A stretch of 64,000 bases of DNA from Atherinomorus stipes (lineage: Eukaryota; Chordata; Actinopteri; Atheriniformes; Atherinidae): NCBI GenBank assembly GCA_023101725.1, contig JALJCO010013448.1:310001-374000 (forward strand). The letters run 5' to 3'. The notes under the pieces are model-generated. The model was given only the letters and a program-made list of their open reading frames with translations. It was not told the origin of the DNA and ran no database searches. A program made the position numbers and the translations under genes. The stretch's first letter is position 1. Each line of letters starts with the position of its first letter. Below are positions 21,276-29,861 of this stretch, piece after piece.

Positions 21276-22339
21276 CAGGTGCAACCGTGACAACATAAGC
21301 CAGAGCCGCTCTGACGAGGTTTACGGCGCCCAGCTCGTATTTATGTGCAGCGTGCACCGTCCTAATGCGCCTCCCTCCCGTTTGGCTTCTGTTAGCGATC
21401 CTTCAAACCAATTAGCACCTCGGCAGCCATTCAGGTCTGATTCCAGACGGCTGCAGGCAATTAGAGGAAGGAAACACGGACGCTTGGAGCAGGAAGGGGG
21501 GTTAAGACGCTGGGCAGAGAATCCAGACGACGGTCGCTACCAGAGGACGACTGTGGTTGGTGTTCGGGCTGGAAATGGACGACATGGTGATAAAACTCTG
21601 CTTCAACCTCCATTTAACAGAAACGGAGATAAACAACTGAATGAGCGGATGTCGCTGCTGCGTGCTGGTTTATCGCCTCTGAAATGCTCCCGTGGGAAAA
21701 AAGGGGGTTGGCGGAAAAGCTCCGCCTCCCCCAGATTATCGGCAGTCAGGGTCTGGCGCCGCTGGTTTGGGCCTGGATCCGGTTCCCAGCGTTGCCCCCT
21801 TCAGCTGGGTTCGTGCTCGGCGCACGTCGCAGCGCTCATTAACGCCAGAACCGGAACAAACCGCTTCTGGTCTGAGTCACGACCGCCGACCGAGATCTGA
21901 AAACCTGTTTGGGAAATGTTGCAGCGGCTCGCAGCACGAAGCTTCGCCGGAGACTTTGAAGACGAAGTAAACTTTCACATGTGCGGCCGACGCTTTCGTT
22001 CCTTCGCTTCAAACGTTTTCCGCTCCGTCTCACGTTCCCCGATTTACAGCTGTTTTCTACACGAAGAATTTGGAAAGAGATCAAACAACATGTTCATCCT
22101 GCACCAACCGTGCTGCGAAGAACAGCTACAGTCAAGATTTTCTGGATTAAGCAAAACACTGAATAGATCTAAATAAAAGACTACAGGGATCCTTCCAAAA
22201 TAAAAGCCTGTTTCAAAGTCCATAAAATGTAACGATAAACAGAACTGAATGATTCATAAACCTCATTAACTCATATTTTACAGTCTTTTGCCGCTTATCC
22301 GAGGTCGGGTCGTGGGGGCAGCCAGACTTCCCTCTCCTC
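21276..22339. other. GC-rich unique region, no gene called
   Basis: A 211-codon plus-strand frame (21265-21900) has no recognisable domain and is Arg/Ser/Pro/Gly-rich, typical of chance frames in GC-rich DNA. The stretch 21370-21480 carries two CAATTAG words spaced about 50 bp apart in otherwise single-copy sequence, a candidate regulatory block. Confidence 0.4.
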
Positions 22340-22740
22340 ATGTGAATATTTAGATTCAGAGGATTTAATCGTCATCGTACCGGCGTCCCAGTGTAATGAA
22401 ATTTTGTTTTCAGTAAAATCCGTCCAGGATCATACGGACAGGACCGGGCGGACTGGGGTGCAGCCACGAGCAGCGCACCTGTTTGCAGAAGAGCAGGAAC
22501 CTCCGGTGGCCAACGATGAGGCGAAGTCGATATTTGTAATTTTTCATTTGAACTATAATTTTTTTGTTAGTTTTAAATGTTTGTTTCTTTTAAATCTAAG
22601 CTAAAGACCTATTTGTTTTGTCTAGCTTTTAATTCTGACCCGTTGACTACTTTGTTGTCTCCTTCTCTGTTGTCCTGCTGTAAATAACTTTGTGTGTCCA
22701 TCGGGTGCAGAAATAAACTTGATTTGATTTTACTTGATTC
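22340..22740 (+). repeat. Retroelement 3'-end-like fragments
   Basis: About 22345-22400 reads GATTTAATCGTCATCGTACC then GTGTAATGAAATTTTG. About 22640-22735 ends AATAAACTTGATTTGATTTT after CTGTAAATAACTTTGTGTG. Both resemble 3' ends of fish LINE/SINE families from memory. No reverse transcriptase frame is present. Confidence 0.4.
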
Positions 22741-22744
22741 GCCA

Positions 22745-23830
22745 GGGACTGCAAAACAGAGCAAATCCCCACTGACTCCCATGTTAAAAACACAGCAGAA
22801 ATAAACATGTTTACGGCAGAAATAAAAATGTTTACAGAAGAATAAATATGTTTACTGCAGAAATAAACATGTTTACAACAGAAATAAACATGTTTACGGC
22901 AGATAAACATGTTTACAGCAGAAATAAACATGTTTACAACAGAAATAAACATGTTTACAACAGAAATAAACATGTTTACGGCAGATAAACATGTTTACAG
23001 CAGAAATAAACATGTTTACAACAGAAATAAACATGTTTATGGCAGATAAACACGTTTACAGCAGGAATAAACATGTTTATGGCAGAAATAAACATGTTTA
23101 CAGAAGAATAACTATGTTTACTGCAGAAATGAATGTTTACAGCAGAAATAAACATGTTTACAGAAAAAATAAACATGTTTATAACAGAAATTATCATGTT
23201 TACGGCAGATAATCATGTTTACAGCAGAAATAAACATGTTAACAGAAGAAATAAACATGTTTATAACAGAAATTATCATGTTTACGGCAGAAATAATTAT
23301 GTTTACAGCAGAAATAATTATGTTTACAGCACAAATAAACATGTTTACGGCATAAATTAACATGTTTACAGCACAAATAAACATGTTTACAATCTGGTTC
23401 AAACATCATTTTAGGTTTAATAGGTCAAGTTTATCTTCATGTCAACTCTGAGGGGGGTAAATTTTTTTATAACTCATCCGTTTAGATGTAATTTAATCTT
23501 GAAATTACACATAATTACGTGTCCTTTTGATTGACATGCGGCAGACCGGTGGCTAACAGTTAGCTCCTTGTTAGCTCTCAGTAAGGTCTTAGTTTGTATC
23601 AGAGCAGCACAACGGTGGTTTTTAGTCAGATAATAGCACGTCTAAGCGTGTCTGACCTTTACCCGCCGCTAAAGGGGCTAATCTTTGTTAGCTCCTGCTA
23701 GTTTCGAGTTAGCTTGGTTAGCGTTTAGCGCAGAGTATGTCAGCTGTCAATCATTTGCCCGCAGCTCGAAGCGGCCTTGCCTTCGCCCATTTTAGTATTT
23801 TACTGGAGGGACAACAGACGTGATTTTGCA
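22745..23830 (+). mobile_element. Dispersed element carrying a 21-bp array, copy B
   Basis: The left flank AAAACAGAGCAAATCCCCAC then GACTCCCATGTT, the internal 21-bp array (22791-23390), and the right flank (TCTGGTTCAAACATC, AATAGGTCAAGTTTA, TCATCCGTTTAGATGT, TCCTTTTGATTGACA, GTGGCTAACAGTTAGCTCCT, GCTGTCAATCATTT, CCCATTTTAGTATTTT) occur in the same order in copy C at 34495-36815. The array lies at the same internal position in both, so it is part of the element. I recall the single-unit form (GCAGAAATAAACATGTTTAC followed by a CTGGT word) as a common teleost repeat. No coding frame and no certain terminal repeats. Confidence 0.8.
22791..23390 (+). repeat. 21-bp minisatellite, array B (about 28 units)
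   Basis: Same unit as 1341-1882. Several units are shortened (GGCAGATAAAC lacks 4 bp), so the frame is lost more often here. The CAG/CTG dimer seen in arrays A and C is absent, and ACAACAG and ACGGCAG versions dominate, so this array expanded independently. Confidence 0.95.
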
Positions 23831-24200
23831 CAAGGAATTAATAATACATCATTTATTTTTCAGCTTTAATATCGATATCCATATCAACCACATGTTTTTC
23901 AAAATATCGGCATATCGGATATCGGTCAAAATTCAAATACTGTGCATCTCTAGATCAGAGAATATTTTCCATTAAAATGTCTGTTTTTATCATCTTAGAT
24001 GTTCATGTTTTACTGGGAATAAAATATGTTGATACGATTTTAAAACCACTGCGTTCTGTTTTATTTACATTTCACACAACATCCATTTTACAGCCAGAGT
24101 TGTAAAAAGTCATGAGTGAGGAAGAATAATCCTGTTTGCTGATGTACGATCATCAGAAATGTCATTTCAAAGTTTTATAGCAACAGTCCGTCTCCTCCTT
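23831..24200. other. No gene; miniature-element fragment inside
   Basis: About 23868-23955 (TAATATCGATATCC, AAAATATCGGCATATCGGAT, GTGCATCTCTAG) is the right end of an ATCG-rich hAT-like element. The remainder is AT-rich and unremarkable. Confidence 0.5.
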
Positions 24201-24204
24201 TCAT

Positions 24205-24440
24205 CCAGCGGGAACGTGACACCAGACGTGCGACAGCCTTGAACTGGGCCAGAATTCCCATTCCTCTCAGTGGACTGAATAATTCATTCCATCAGGACCC
24301 TCATACATGCAGCTCAACTGTATGATGGACTAATGAGGGCTATTGATCGAATAATTGATTGCTTTATGCGCGGCCTAACTGACTGTCCTCCGATCCATTT
24401 GGGCAGCTCATTACTTAATATGCATTATTCAGAGCTAACC
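24205..24440. promoter_or_regulatory. Candidate conserved non-coding element
   Basis: Single-copy-looking stretch with dense homeodomain/POU-like words: GACTGAATAATTCATTCC, GATCGAATAATTGATTGC, CATTACTTAATATGCATTAT. No coding frame of note. Function is inferred from composition only; alignment to other fish is the test. Confidence 0.3.
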
Positions 24441-24724
24441 GCTAACCAGCAGAGACGGCAGCAGCAACCCGCAGATGAATGTCAACAACAATATAATGAG
24501 AGAGAACGCAGGACTGCTTCACTGCAGCCAGGAAACGAGACGCGACAGCAGCAGGATCACGGACCCGTAAAAATACTCACGGCTACAACCTCCACGACAG
24601 CGTGGAGGTTCCTGCACAGAGTCTGCCACGAACCCGTAAAACTCAGAGAAAAAGCAGAATCTTTAAACTGTTTTCTGGCCTCTGGGACTGAGATGTACGG
24701 AAGAGGATGAGCGCCACTGAACAA
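24441..24724. other. No gene seen
   Basis: Continuation of single-copy-looking sequence with CAGCAG words at 24450-24560. The 125-codon frame across 24333-24710 is Gln/Arg-rich with no domain. Confidence 0.4.
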
Positions 24725-25175
24725 AAATATTCTGAGGAAATAAAATTAAAATTCTGACTCTAATCTCAGGATTCTGACTTTTTCCAGAACATTTAAAAAA
24801 CAAAAAAAAATTCCAGGAAATTTTCATTTTTTTCAATTTCTCAAAAAGTCAGAATTCTGATTTTAATCTCAAAATTCTGAGATTAAAGTCAGAATTCTGA
24901 CTTTTTTTATTTAAAAAAAAAATTTCAGGATTTTTTTTTTATTTAATTTCTGAAAAAGCCGGAATTCAGATTTTTTTTCCGGAATATTTAAAAAAACAAA
25001 AAAATTCCAGGAAATTGTATTTTTTCAACATCTAAAAAAGTCAAAATTCTGACTTTTTCCATTATAAAATATTTCGTTTTCAGGACTTTTTTTTTTCAAT
25101 TTCTGTAAAAGTCAGAATTCTGACTTTTTCGGACATTGAAAAGAAAAATTCCTGAAAAAAAAAAAATTTCTGATT
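24725..25175. repeat. Degenerate palindromic repeat (GTCAGAATTCTGAC)
   Basis: The 14-bp perfect palindrome GTCAGAATTCTGAC and partners (AATCTCAAAATTCTGAGATT, ATTCCAGGAAATT) recur at irregular 30-70 bp spacing, separated by A and T runs. It is a low-complexity fish repeat with strong folding potential on both strands. Confidence 0.75.
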
Positions 25176-25738
25176 TTTTTTTTTCCCTTCAGCTGCCCTA
25201 ATCCTCCTCCGTAGAGATTGACATCACAGTCATGAACATCCTCTACACAACGCGGTGTGTTCATACAGAGACTCCTTCAGGAAGCTGCAAGGCAGAAAGA
25301 GCTGGTACGTGGAAAAAATATGACCGGGAATTAATTATTTCCAACAGAAAAACATAATTTCCCTTCAGGAGATTAATACAGTTATTTAATAGAATTAACT
25401 GTTATTTGCTGTTTGTTATAATCAACTTTAGATCTTAATTGTTTTATTTTGTGCCTTTTCATGTTTTTTATGCATATAAATAAGGACGATGAGGCCTCAT
25501 AGACATTTCCAAAAAGTTGTTTGCAATCCAAATCCCCAAGTATTTCATTTTATTTGTTATACTTTTAATTTTTCTAAATTATTTTTCATTAAAAAACATT
25601 ATCACAATTATTAGTTTTGTTATTATTGACATTTTATTGTTGTTTGATGATGTTACTGGTGAAAACAATAAAAAGATGGAACAAAATAAGGATGATGAGG
25701 ACAGCCTCATCGGTGGAGGACAGAGTAGACTGAGGAAG
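25176..25738. other. AT-rich, no gene
   Basis: A 75-codon frame at 25517-25744 is Ile/Phe/Leu-rich because the DNA is AT-rich. No other signal. Confidence 0.5.
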
Positions 25739-25741
25739 AAC

Positions 25742-25800
25742 TGAATGTTAGAGGTTGGTGGTTCAGTTCCTGAGTGCCCCTGGGCAGCAGAAGGGACGAA
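25742..25800 (+). repeat. Possible SINE fragment (tRNA B-box-like)
   Basis: GAGGTTGGTGGTTCAGTTCC contains GGTTCAGTTCC, 9 of 11 bases of a tRNA-type B box, followed by TGAGTGCCCCTGGGCAGCAG, which resembles the body of fish tRNA-derived SINEs. There is no A box, so it is a truncated copy at most. Confidence 0.3.
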
Positions 25801-25960
25801 GGATAGACCGATACATCAGCTGGATGATATTTTAGGCCGATATTTGCGTTCTTTGCTGCTATCATAATCAGCAAATATGTCTGGTATGTTGGCCGATAAC
25901 CTCACTCTGCATGAATTACAGACAGGCATCAATGAAGGCAGAAGTACTATATGCACATAT
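25801..25960. repeat. Miniature-element fragment
   Basis: ATAGACCGATACATCAGCTG, TTTTAGGCCGATATTTGCG and TTGGCCGATAAC are typical of the ATCG-rich non-autonomous families in this window. Ends not resolved. Confidence 0.5.
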
Positions 25961-25967
25961 GCATGCA

Positions 25968-25997
25968 TATATATATATATATATATACATATATATT
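25968..25997 (+). repeat. (AT)n microsatellite
   Basis: About 30 bp of AT/TA with one interruption. Confidence 0.9.
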
Positions 25998-26012
25998 TAC
26001 ACACACAGTGGT

Positions 26013-26068
26013 CAAAAGTTTGGACACATTTCTCCATTAGATTCATTGAGAAAGTGTCCAAACTTTTG
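26013..26068. mobile_element. 56-bp hairpin remnant of a Tc1-like element
   Basis: CAAAAGTTTGGACAC (26013-26027) and GTGTCCAAACTTTTG (26054-26068) are perfect complements. The stem continues as TTTCTC/GAGAAA after one bulged A, leaving a 13-nt loop. CAGTGGTCAAAAGTTTGGAC is the terminal word of a common teleost Tc1-type family as I recall it, so two termini appear nearly abutted with the interior gone. Confidence 0.7.
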
Positions 26069-26640
26069 TTGTACTTTGGTTCTGTAAATATGCTGCATTT
26101 TTTGGATGATCCGATTTGTTGATTAATTACCTGAATAATCAGTGAGTAGTTGATTATGGAAATAATTGTTTGTGGCAGCCCTAATATTTAGTAATTGAAT
26201 TGCTTTGTTTCTTTTTAATTTTAAGAGTTCTAAAAAGGTTTTATTTGTCCTTCATTATATTAATATTGGGGTCAAACGCAGTATCGGCCCCAAATATCAG
26301 CAGGTTGTATTGAGAAGTTGTAATTTTACAAAAATGATGTCATAAATGACCAGGTTTCATGGGAAAGTGACTGTTTGTCCGTTAGCTGCTTCCAGCCGGG
26401 TGCATTTGAACGTCCTGGTTCCATTCTTCTTCTCTGGTTTCTGATCATTTTCGTTTTTAATTGTCTCCACCTCTGATAATGAACCAGTAAGCGACGTTGC
26501 ACGCCTCCTCTCTGCTGCGTTTCCTCCCCGATGCCATCAGCAGACCCCGCGCCGGCGTCTTTTCCTGATCCGCGGCCCTCCGGGGTCAGCCAGGATCCGG
26601 GTCGGGGTTTTAGTGAGTGCCAGGGAACCGGAGCTGCGAA
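26069..26640. other. No gene; decayed miniature-element sequence to about 26330
   Basis: AATCAGTGAGTAGTTGATTA, TTGTGGCAGCCCTAATAT and CAGTATCGGCCCCAAATATC are words of non-autonomous fish elements. From about 26400 the sequence becomes single-copy-looking and GC-rich. Confidence 0.45.
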
Positions 26641-26830
26641 TCCCCGAGAGAGGCATCAGCCCGGAGGAGCCGCGTCTCTAATTGGGGGAGCTGGTGTACG
26701 TAAATGACAGATTATGACCTATAAATGAGGATTTATGTGACCATTAGATGTGGCGGGTGATTCGGAGGAGGTGCTCGTTAGCGATGCATCCAGAGCGCCG
26801 GGCTCGGCCTAATTAGCCCGATGACATGCA
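26640..26830. promoter_or_regulatory. Candidate conserved non-coding element
   Basis: CTCTAATTGGGGGAGC, TACGTAAATGACAG (TGACAG, TALE-type), ATTATGACCTATAAATGAGG, GGATTTATGTGACC (Hox/Cdx-like) and CCTAATTAGCCC lie within 190 bp of single-copy-looking DNA. Such clusters are typical of vertebrate developmental enhancers. Conservation cannot be checked here. Confidence 0.35.
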
Positions 26831-26871
26831 GACCGCAGACTCCCACCCGCAGACGTCTCACTCGCCCGTTT

Positions 26872-26887
26872 GGGGGGGGGGGGGGGG
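26872..26887 (+). repeat. G16 tract
   Basis: Uninterrupted G run after GCCCGTTT. Confidence 0.95.
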
Positions 26888-27044
26888 AAGCAGCTCGTTT
26901 CTGAGGCATTTAGACGCATTCATGTCTGGAAACGGACAAACACGAGAACTTCCCCAAAATACAAGGAAAATGTTCACGAAACTGCAACAACTTCATCACA
27001 GTTTAATATTTCCAATGTGGGAAATATTTTATCTGATATTTGTG

Positions 27045-27053
27045 CATGTGTGT

Positions 27054-27096
<43 letters not shown>

Positions 27097-27104
27097 GGGG
27101 GGTC
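27045..27104 (+). repeat. (TG)n microsatellite
   Basis: About 55 bp of TG ending in a short G run. Confidence 0.95.
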
Positions 27105-27236
27105 ATCGTGCTGTGAAGCCTCTGATGGACGGTAATATCCTGCAGACTGGTGTGTAATGAGGGATTTGACAGCAGACTCAAATATTTGCAGTTGAAGTGG
27201 AAGAATTAGGGCTGTAATACTGGTAATATTGAGGAG

Positions 27237-27237
<1 letters not shown>

Positions 27238-27289
<52 letters not shown>

Positions 27290-27291
27290 GG
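27238..27291 (+). repeat. (GT)n followed by G19
   Basis: A GT repeat of about 35 bp runs straight into 19 consecutive G (27273-27291). Confidence 0.95.
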
Positions 27292-27406
27292 TTGAGGGGT
27301 ATGATGGAGATGATGTAAACGGGTAGATGAGGAGAATACGACTGAAGTGAATATAACTGAAGGCCGTTAAAGTCCTGTTTGTCTTTATTACCATTAGAAA
27401 TAACTT

Positions 27407-27436
27407 CAGTGGTTCCCAAACTGGGGGGGGGGGGGG
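27407..27436 (+). repeat. hAT-type end fused to G14
   Basis: CAGTGGTTCCCAAACTGGGG matches the start of common vertebrate hAT (Charlie-like) elements. It is followed by 14 G and then an (AT)n, so only the terminus remains. Confidence 0.5.
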
Positions 27437-27439
27437 CTA

Positions 27440-27481
27440 ATATATATATATATATACACACATACACATATATATATATAA
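27440..27481 (+). repeat. (TA)n microsatellite
   Basis: TA runs interrupted by ACACACATACACA. Confidence 0.9.
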
Positions 27482-27539
27482 AGCCTTTATTTAACAAATA
27501 CATTTGGTGTTTTTAGGACCATAAAAATTAAAGGATCTA

Positions 27540-27835
27540 CAAAGATTTATCTGTAAAATTATGACTTTACTCATAATGTAAGGCTTTGTTCTTGTAAATT
27601 TATGACTATTTTTGTAGAACTATGACTTTATTCTTGTAATTTGACTTTATTCTTGTAAAACTGCGACTTTATTCTCATGAAATTAAGAATTTATTTTCGT
27701 AAAATTACAACTGTTCTAAAAAAGTATGATTTTTCTTGCAATTTATGACTTCACTCTTGTAAATTAAAGACTATTTTAATAAAATTATTACTTTATTATG
27801 GTAATTTGACTTTATGGAGTTTAATTGTGCTCAAA
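27540..27835 (+). repeat. Degenerate ~20-bp repeat (CTTTATTCTTGTAA type)
   Basis: Words GACTTTATTCTTGTAA, AAATTATGACT and TCTCATGAAATTA recur about every 20 bp with heavy decay. The same family fills 31680-33330. Confidence 0.8.
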
Positions 27836-28014
27836 ACAAAAAGGTCCATAAAAGTCCACAAAAACTTGTCAATATTCCTCCATACTGCTCGTCCAATGTA
27901 ATCCAAGAGTCCTGAGTGGGAAGCGTCCAGAATTTACTGGAAACGACGTCATTTAGTAGATTTTAGAACCTAAACAAGGGTGAACTCCATTATATGAAAG
28001 TTGGGGGGAAATGA
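27836..28014. other. Spacer, no gene
   Basis: No signal found. Confidence 0.4.
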
Positions 28015-28015
28015 G

Positions 28016-28077
28016 CCCCATGAGGGTGAGTAGAAGATGAAGGACCATCATTCTGTTGGTGTACTATTCCTTTAATA
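28016..28077 (+). repeat. Dispersed fish repeat end, second copy
   Basis: ATGAGGGTGAGTAGAAGATG through GGTGTACTATTCCTTTAAT parallels 8986-9052. Confidence 0.6.
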
Positions 28078-28084
28078 ACTGCAG

Positions 28085-28354
28085 AATGAGCTACTGGAGT
28101 GAGAGAACCAGAATTAATCGGTTTAGTTTCGTAAACTGATGGAGAATAGATAAAAACTCTCTGAAGCTGGACGTCCGAACTCTGGCAGCTCTGTTACGTC
28201 TGCCAGAGGGTAACTGTTCAAAGTGGTGATGACCAGAATGGGGGGGGGGGCTTCATGATGTTTGAGGCCCTGCTGCAGCGTGATGTAGCAGGGTTGTTCA
28301 GGGTGGGTATCGGGGACAGCCGATGATCTTTTCTGCCGACCTTATGACCCTTGA
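28085..28354 (-). pseudogene. LINE reverse transcriptase C-terminal tail (part 1)
   Basis: The minus strand of 28150-28230 reads GHHHFEQLPSGRRNRAARV then RTSSFREF, matching the conserved C-terminal tail of fish L2/Rex-type non-LTR reverse transcriptases (the LPSGRRYR..R.RT..F word). Upstream on that strand, RSAEKIIG-type coding (near 28320-28345) is recognisable, but stops and shifts intervene and a G11 run (28240-28250) breaks the frame. The remainder of the tail continues at 29501-29565 after the THAP element, which inserted here. The polymerase core is absent. This is a 5'-truncated, decayed LINE copy. Confidence 0.75.
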
Positions 28355-28428
28355 TAGGGGATTATCACGCTTCCGTGTTCCGGTTTCCGGAAGTTGAAAC
28401 ATCTGAAGCTTCCTCTTCCGGGCCAGGA

Positions 28429-28806
28429 ATGGCTCAATGTTGCTGCTCTGTTCCATTGTGTACATCTAATAAACAACGCCAGCCGTACCGAAGTTTTCAT
28501 GGATTCCCGACTGAAAAGACACTAAGGAAGAAGTGGATGAAAGCGATTTGTTGGAGTGAAGGACCGAAACTTAAAATAAAACAAGGTTGCACGTATGTCT
28601 GTAGTCGGCACTTCAATGATGCAGACTACACTACAGCTAGCGTTAGCAAGCTCGCGTTAGCTGACGTTACCAACTTTTCGCTTGTGAAAACATACAAACA
28701 TCTGAAAATCGGGTCTGTACCTCCCCGTTTCCAGTGGAACAACTGGGGACTGCCAAGAAAGGAGACGCTTTCAGATGCTTGTGTGTTTTCAGCCGCACAA
28801 AGTTAG
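28429..28806 (+). CDS. THAP zinc-finger protein fragment, 125 aa
   Basis: An ATG at 28429 opens 125 codons ending TAG. The open frame extends upstream to the element's terminal repeat, but with no ATG. A C2CH THAP zinc finger covers residues about 1-67: Cys6 (or Cys4) and Cys11, the FHGFP word at 23-27, Trp36, then Cys58 and His61 in YVCSRHF. The THAP-typical AVP-like box follows as GSVPPRF, then QWNNWG. THAP fingers bind DNA, here presumably the element's own ends. Residues 68-90 (ASVSKLALADVTNF) look like an insertion of antisense-repeat origin. The transposase C-terminal part is missing, so this could only act as a DNA-binding fragment or repressor, if expressed. The frame is intact, unusual for so rearranged an element. 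Confidence 0.8.
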   Translation: MAQCCCSVPLCTSNKQRQPYRSFHGFPTEKTLRKKWMKAICWSEGPKLKIKQGCTYVCSRHFNDADYTTASVSKLALADVTNFSLVKTYKHLKIGSVPPRFQWNNWGLPRKETLSDACVFSAAQS

Positions 28807-28838
28807 GCACGTTATCGAGCTGGCTAATGCTAGCCTGC
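28690..28838 (+). repeat. Foldback arm 1 of the THAP element
   Basis: Nearly complementary to 29035-29187 over about 150 bp (for example ACATCTGAAAATCGGGTC against GACCCGATTTTCAGATGT with one mismatch), leaving a loop of about 195 bp. It overlaps the C-terminal end of the THAP frame. Confidence 0.85.
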
Positions 28839-28864
28839 CAACATGACTGTGCAGACTGCCGGCT

Positions 28865-29012
28865 ACAAACAAACGTGTGTCGTTTTATTATAAAGTTCGG
28901 TCCTTCACCGCGGCGAATCGGTCGTTTTGATCCACTTCTTCCTCAGCATCACTTCAGTCTGGAATGAAAACTTGGCATTGGCGTTTATCCGATTTACAAA
29001 GTTTAACAGAGT
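28865..29012 (+). repeat. Direct repeat 1 within the THAP element
   Basis: ACAAACAAACGTGTGT through AACAGAG is repeated at 29272-29423. On the minus strand its first ~110 bp resembles the THAP coding region 28481-28600 (CACTTCTTCC, TTCAGTC, GAAAACTT words in complement). Confidence 0.8.
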
Positions 29013-29034
29013 AGTAGCTGGCGGACTACTGTTA

Positions 29035-29187
29035 GCAGGTTAGCATTAGCCAGCTTGATGACGTGCCTAACTTTGTGCGGCTGAAAACACACAAGCATCT
29101 GAAAGCGTCTCCTTTCTTGGCAGTCCCCAGTTGTTCCACTGGAAACGGGGAGGTACGGACCCGATTTTCAGATGTTTGTGTGTTTTA
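29035..29187 (-). pseudogene. Foldback arm 2: antisense THAP C-terminal part
   Basis: The minus strand is open here and ends with the same residues as the sense protein (HKHLKIGSVPPRFQWNNWG, then LPRKETLSDACVFSAAQS). No zinc-finger part is in frame, so it is a broken duplicate. Confidence 0.8.
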
Positions 29188-29271
29188 AGACGCACAATGT
29201 TAAGCACGTCAGTAAACGCTAGCTGGCTAATGCTAGCATGCTGTGAAGTGCCGGTGTTGTGCCCCACCGGC

Positions 29272-29423
29272 GACAAACAAACGTGTGTTTTATTATAAAG
29301 TTCGGCCCTTCACCGCGGCGAATCGATCGCTTTGATCCACTTCTTCCTTAGTATCATTTCAGTCTAGAATGAAAACTTAAGTATGTTTGGAGTTTATCCG
29401 ATTTAAACAGTATAACAGAGCAG
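29272..29423 (-). repeat. Direct repeat 2 within the THAP element: antisense THAP N-terminal remnant
   Basis: Second copy of 28865-29012. Complement of THAP coding words (CACTTCTTCCTTAGTATC against the sense ACACTAAGGAAGAAGTGG) with stops and indels. Confidence 0.75.
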
Positions 29424-29500
29424 GAACGGCTGTCGTTAACATGGCCCGGAAGAGGAAGTGCCAAAATCCGGGAACTTCCGGTAAGCGTGATAATCCCCTA

Positions 29501-29565
29501 TTGAGGCTTTTTATGTGCAGCCTTTGTTCCATACTGTGATGCAGTAAGAAAGAACGCTGAATGAC
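29501..29565 (-). pseudogene. LINE reverse transcriptase C-terminal tail (part 2)
   Basis: TTGAGGCTTTTTATGTGCAG, then TTCCATACTGTGATGCAG, continues the antisense LINE tail interrupted at 28354. In complement CTGCATCACAGTATGGAA corresponds to the CITVW-type coding word that precedes the AEKIIG word in this family. Confidence 0.6.
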
Positions 29566-29860
29566 GAGTTATGTATGAAAAATGAACCCCGAATGTCCAC
29601 GAGTCACGAAAGAGTCGCAGCTGAAGCTCCATCAGATCACCATCGTCAACCTCTGCTGTGTAAATAAAGTTAAACTGGACTGAATCTCTTCAACTAGTGA
29701 GAGAATCGACAACAGTTGATGTTGTCAGCGATGCTACTGCAGCGGTTGTCATGGAAACAAAGATGGCTACAACTCATCCTGGACGAGGAAATGAAGTGGG
29801 GGGGGGATGAATGGATGCGATGGGGGCAAAGGGTGCGATGCAAATAAGACATCTGTGCGT
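29566..29860. other. No gene seen
   Basis: Unremarkable apart from a G9 run at about 29799-29807. Confidence 0.4.
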
Positions 29861-29861
29861 G

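Larger units (their letters stand above)
28355..29500 (+). mobile_element. THAP-domain DNA element with foldback structure, 1146 bp
   Basis: Perfect 18-bp terminal inverted repeats: TAGGGGATTATCACGCTT at 28355-28372 and its complement at 29483-29500. TTGA stands immediately outside both ends (28351-28354 and 29501-29504) and the LINE sequence continues across the join, so a 4-bp target duplication is likely. Inside are one sense THAP frame (28429-28806) and several antisense, decayed THAP pieces: an N-half at about 28865-28975, a C-half at 29035-29187 and a second N-half at about 29272-29380. THAP domains are known in P, Kolobok and ISL2EU-type transposons; the 4-bp duplication points to Kolobok-like, but Kolobok normally uses TTAA. 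No transposase catalytic region is present. Confidence 0.85.

Noticed and set aside
21265..21900. 211-codon plus-strand frame
   Set aside because: Arg/Ser/Pro/Gly-rich, no domain, in GC-rich DNA with other overlapping frames; better explained as chance.
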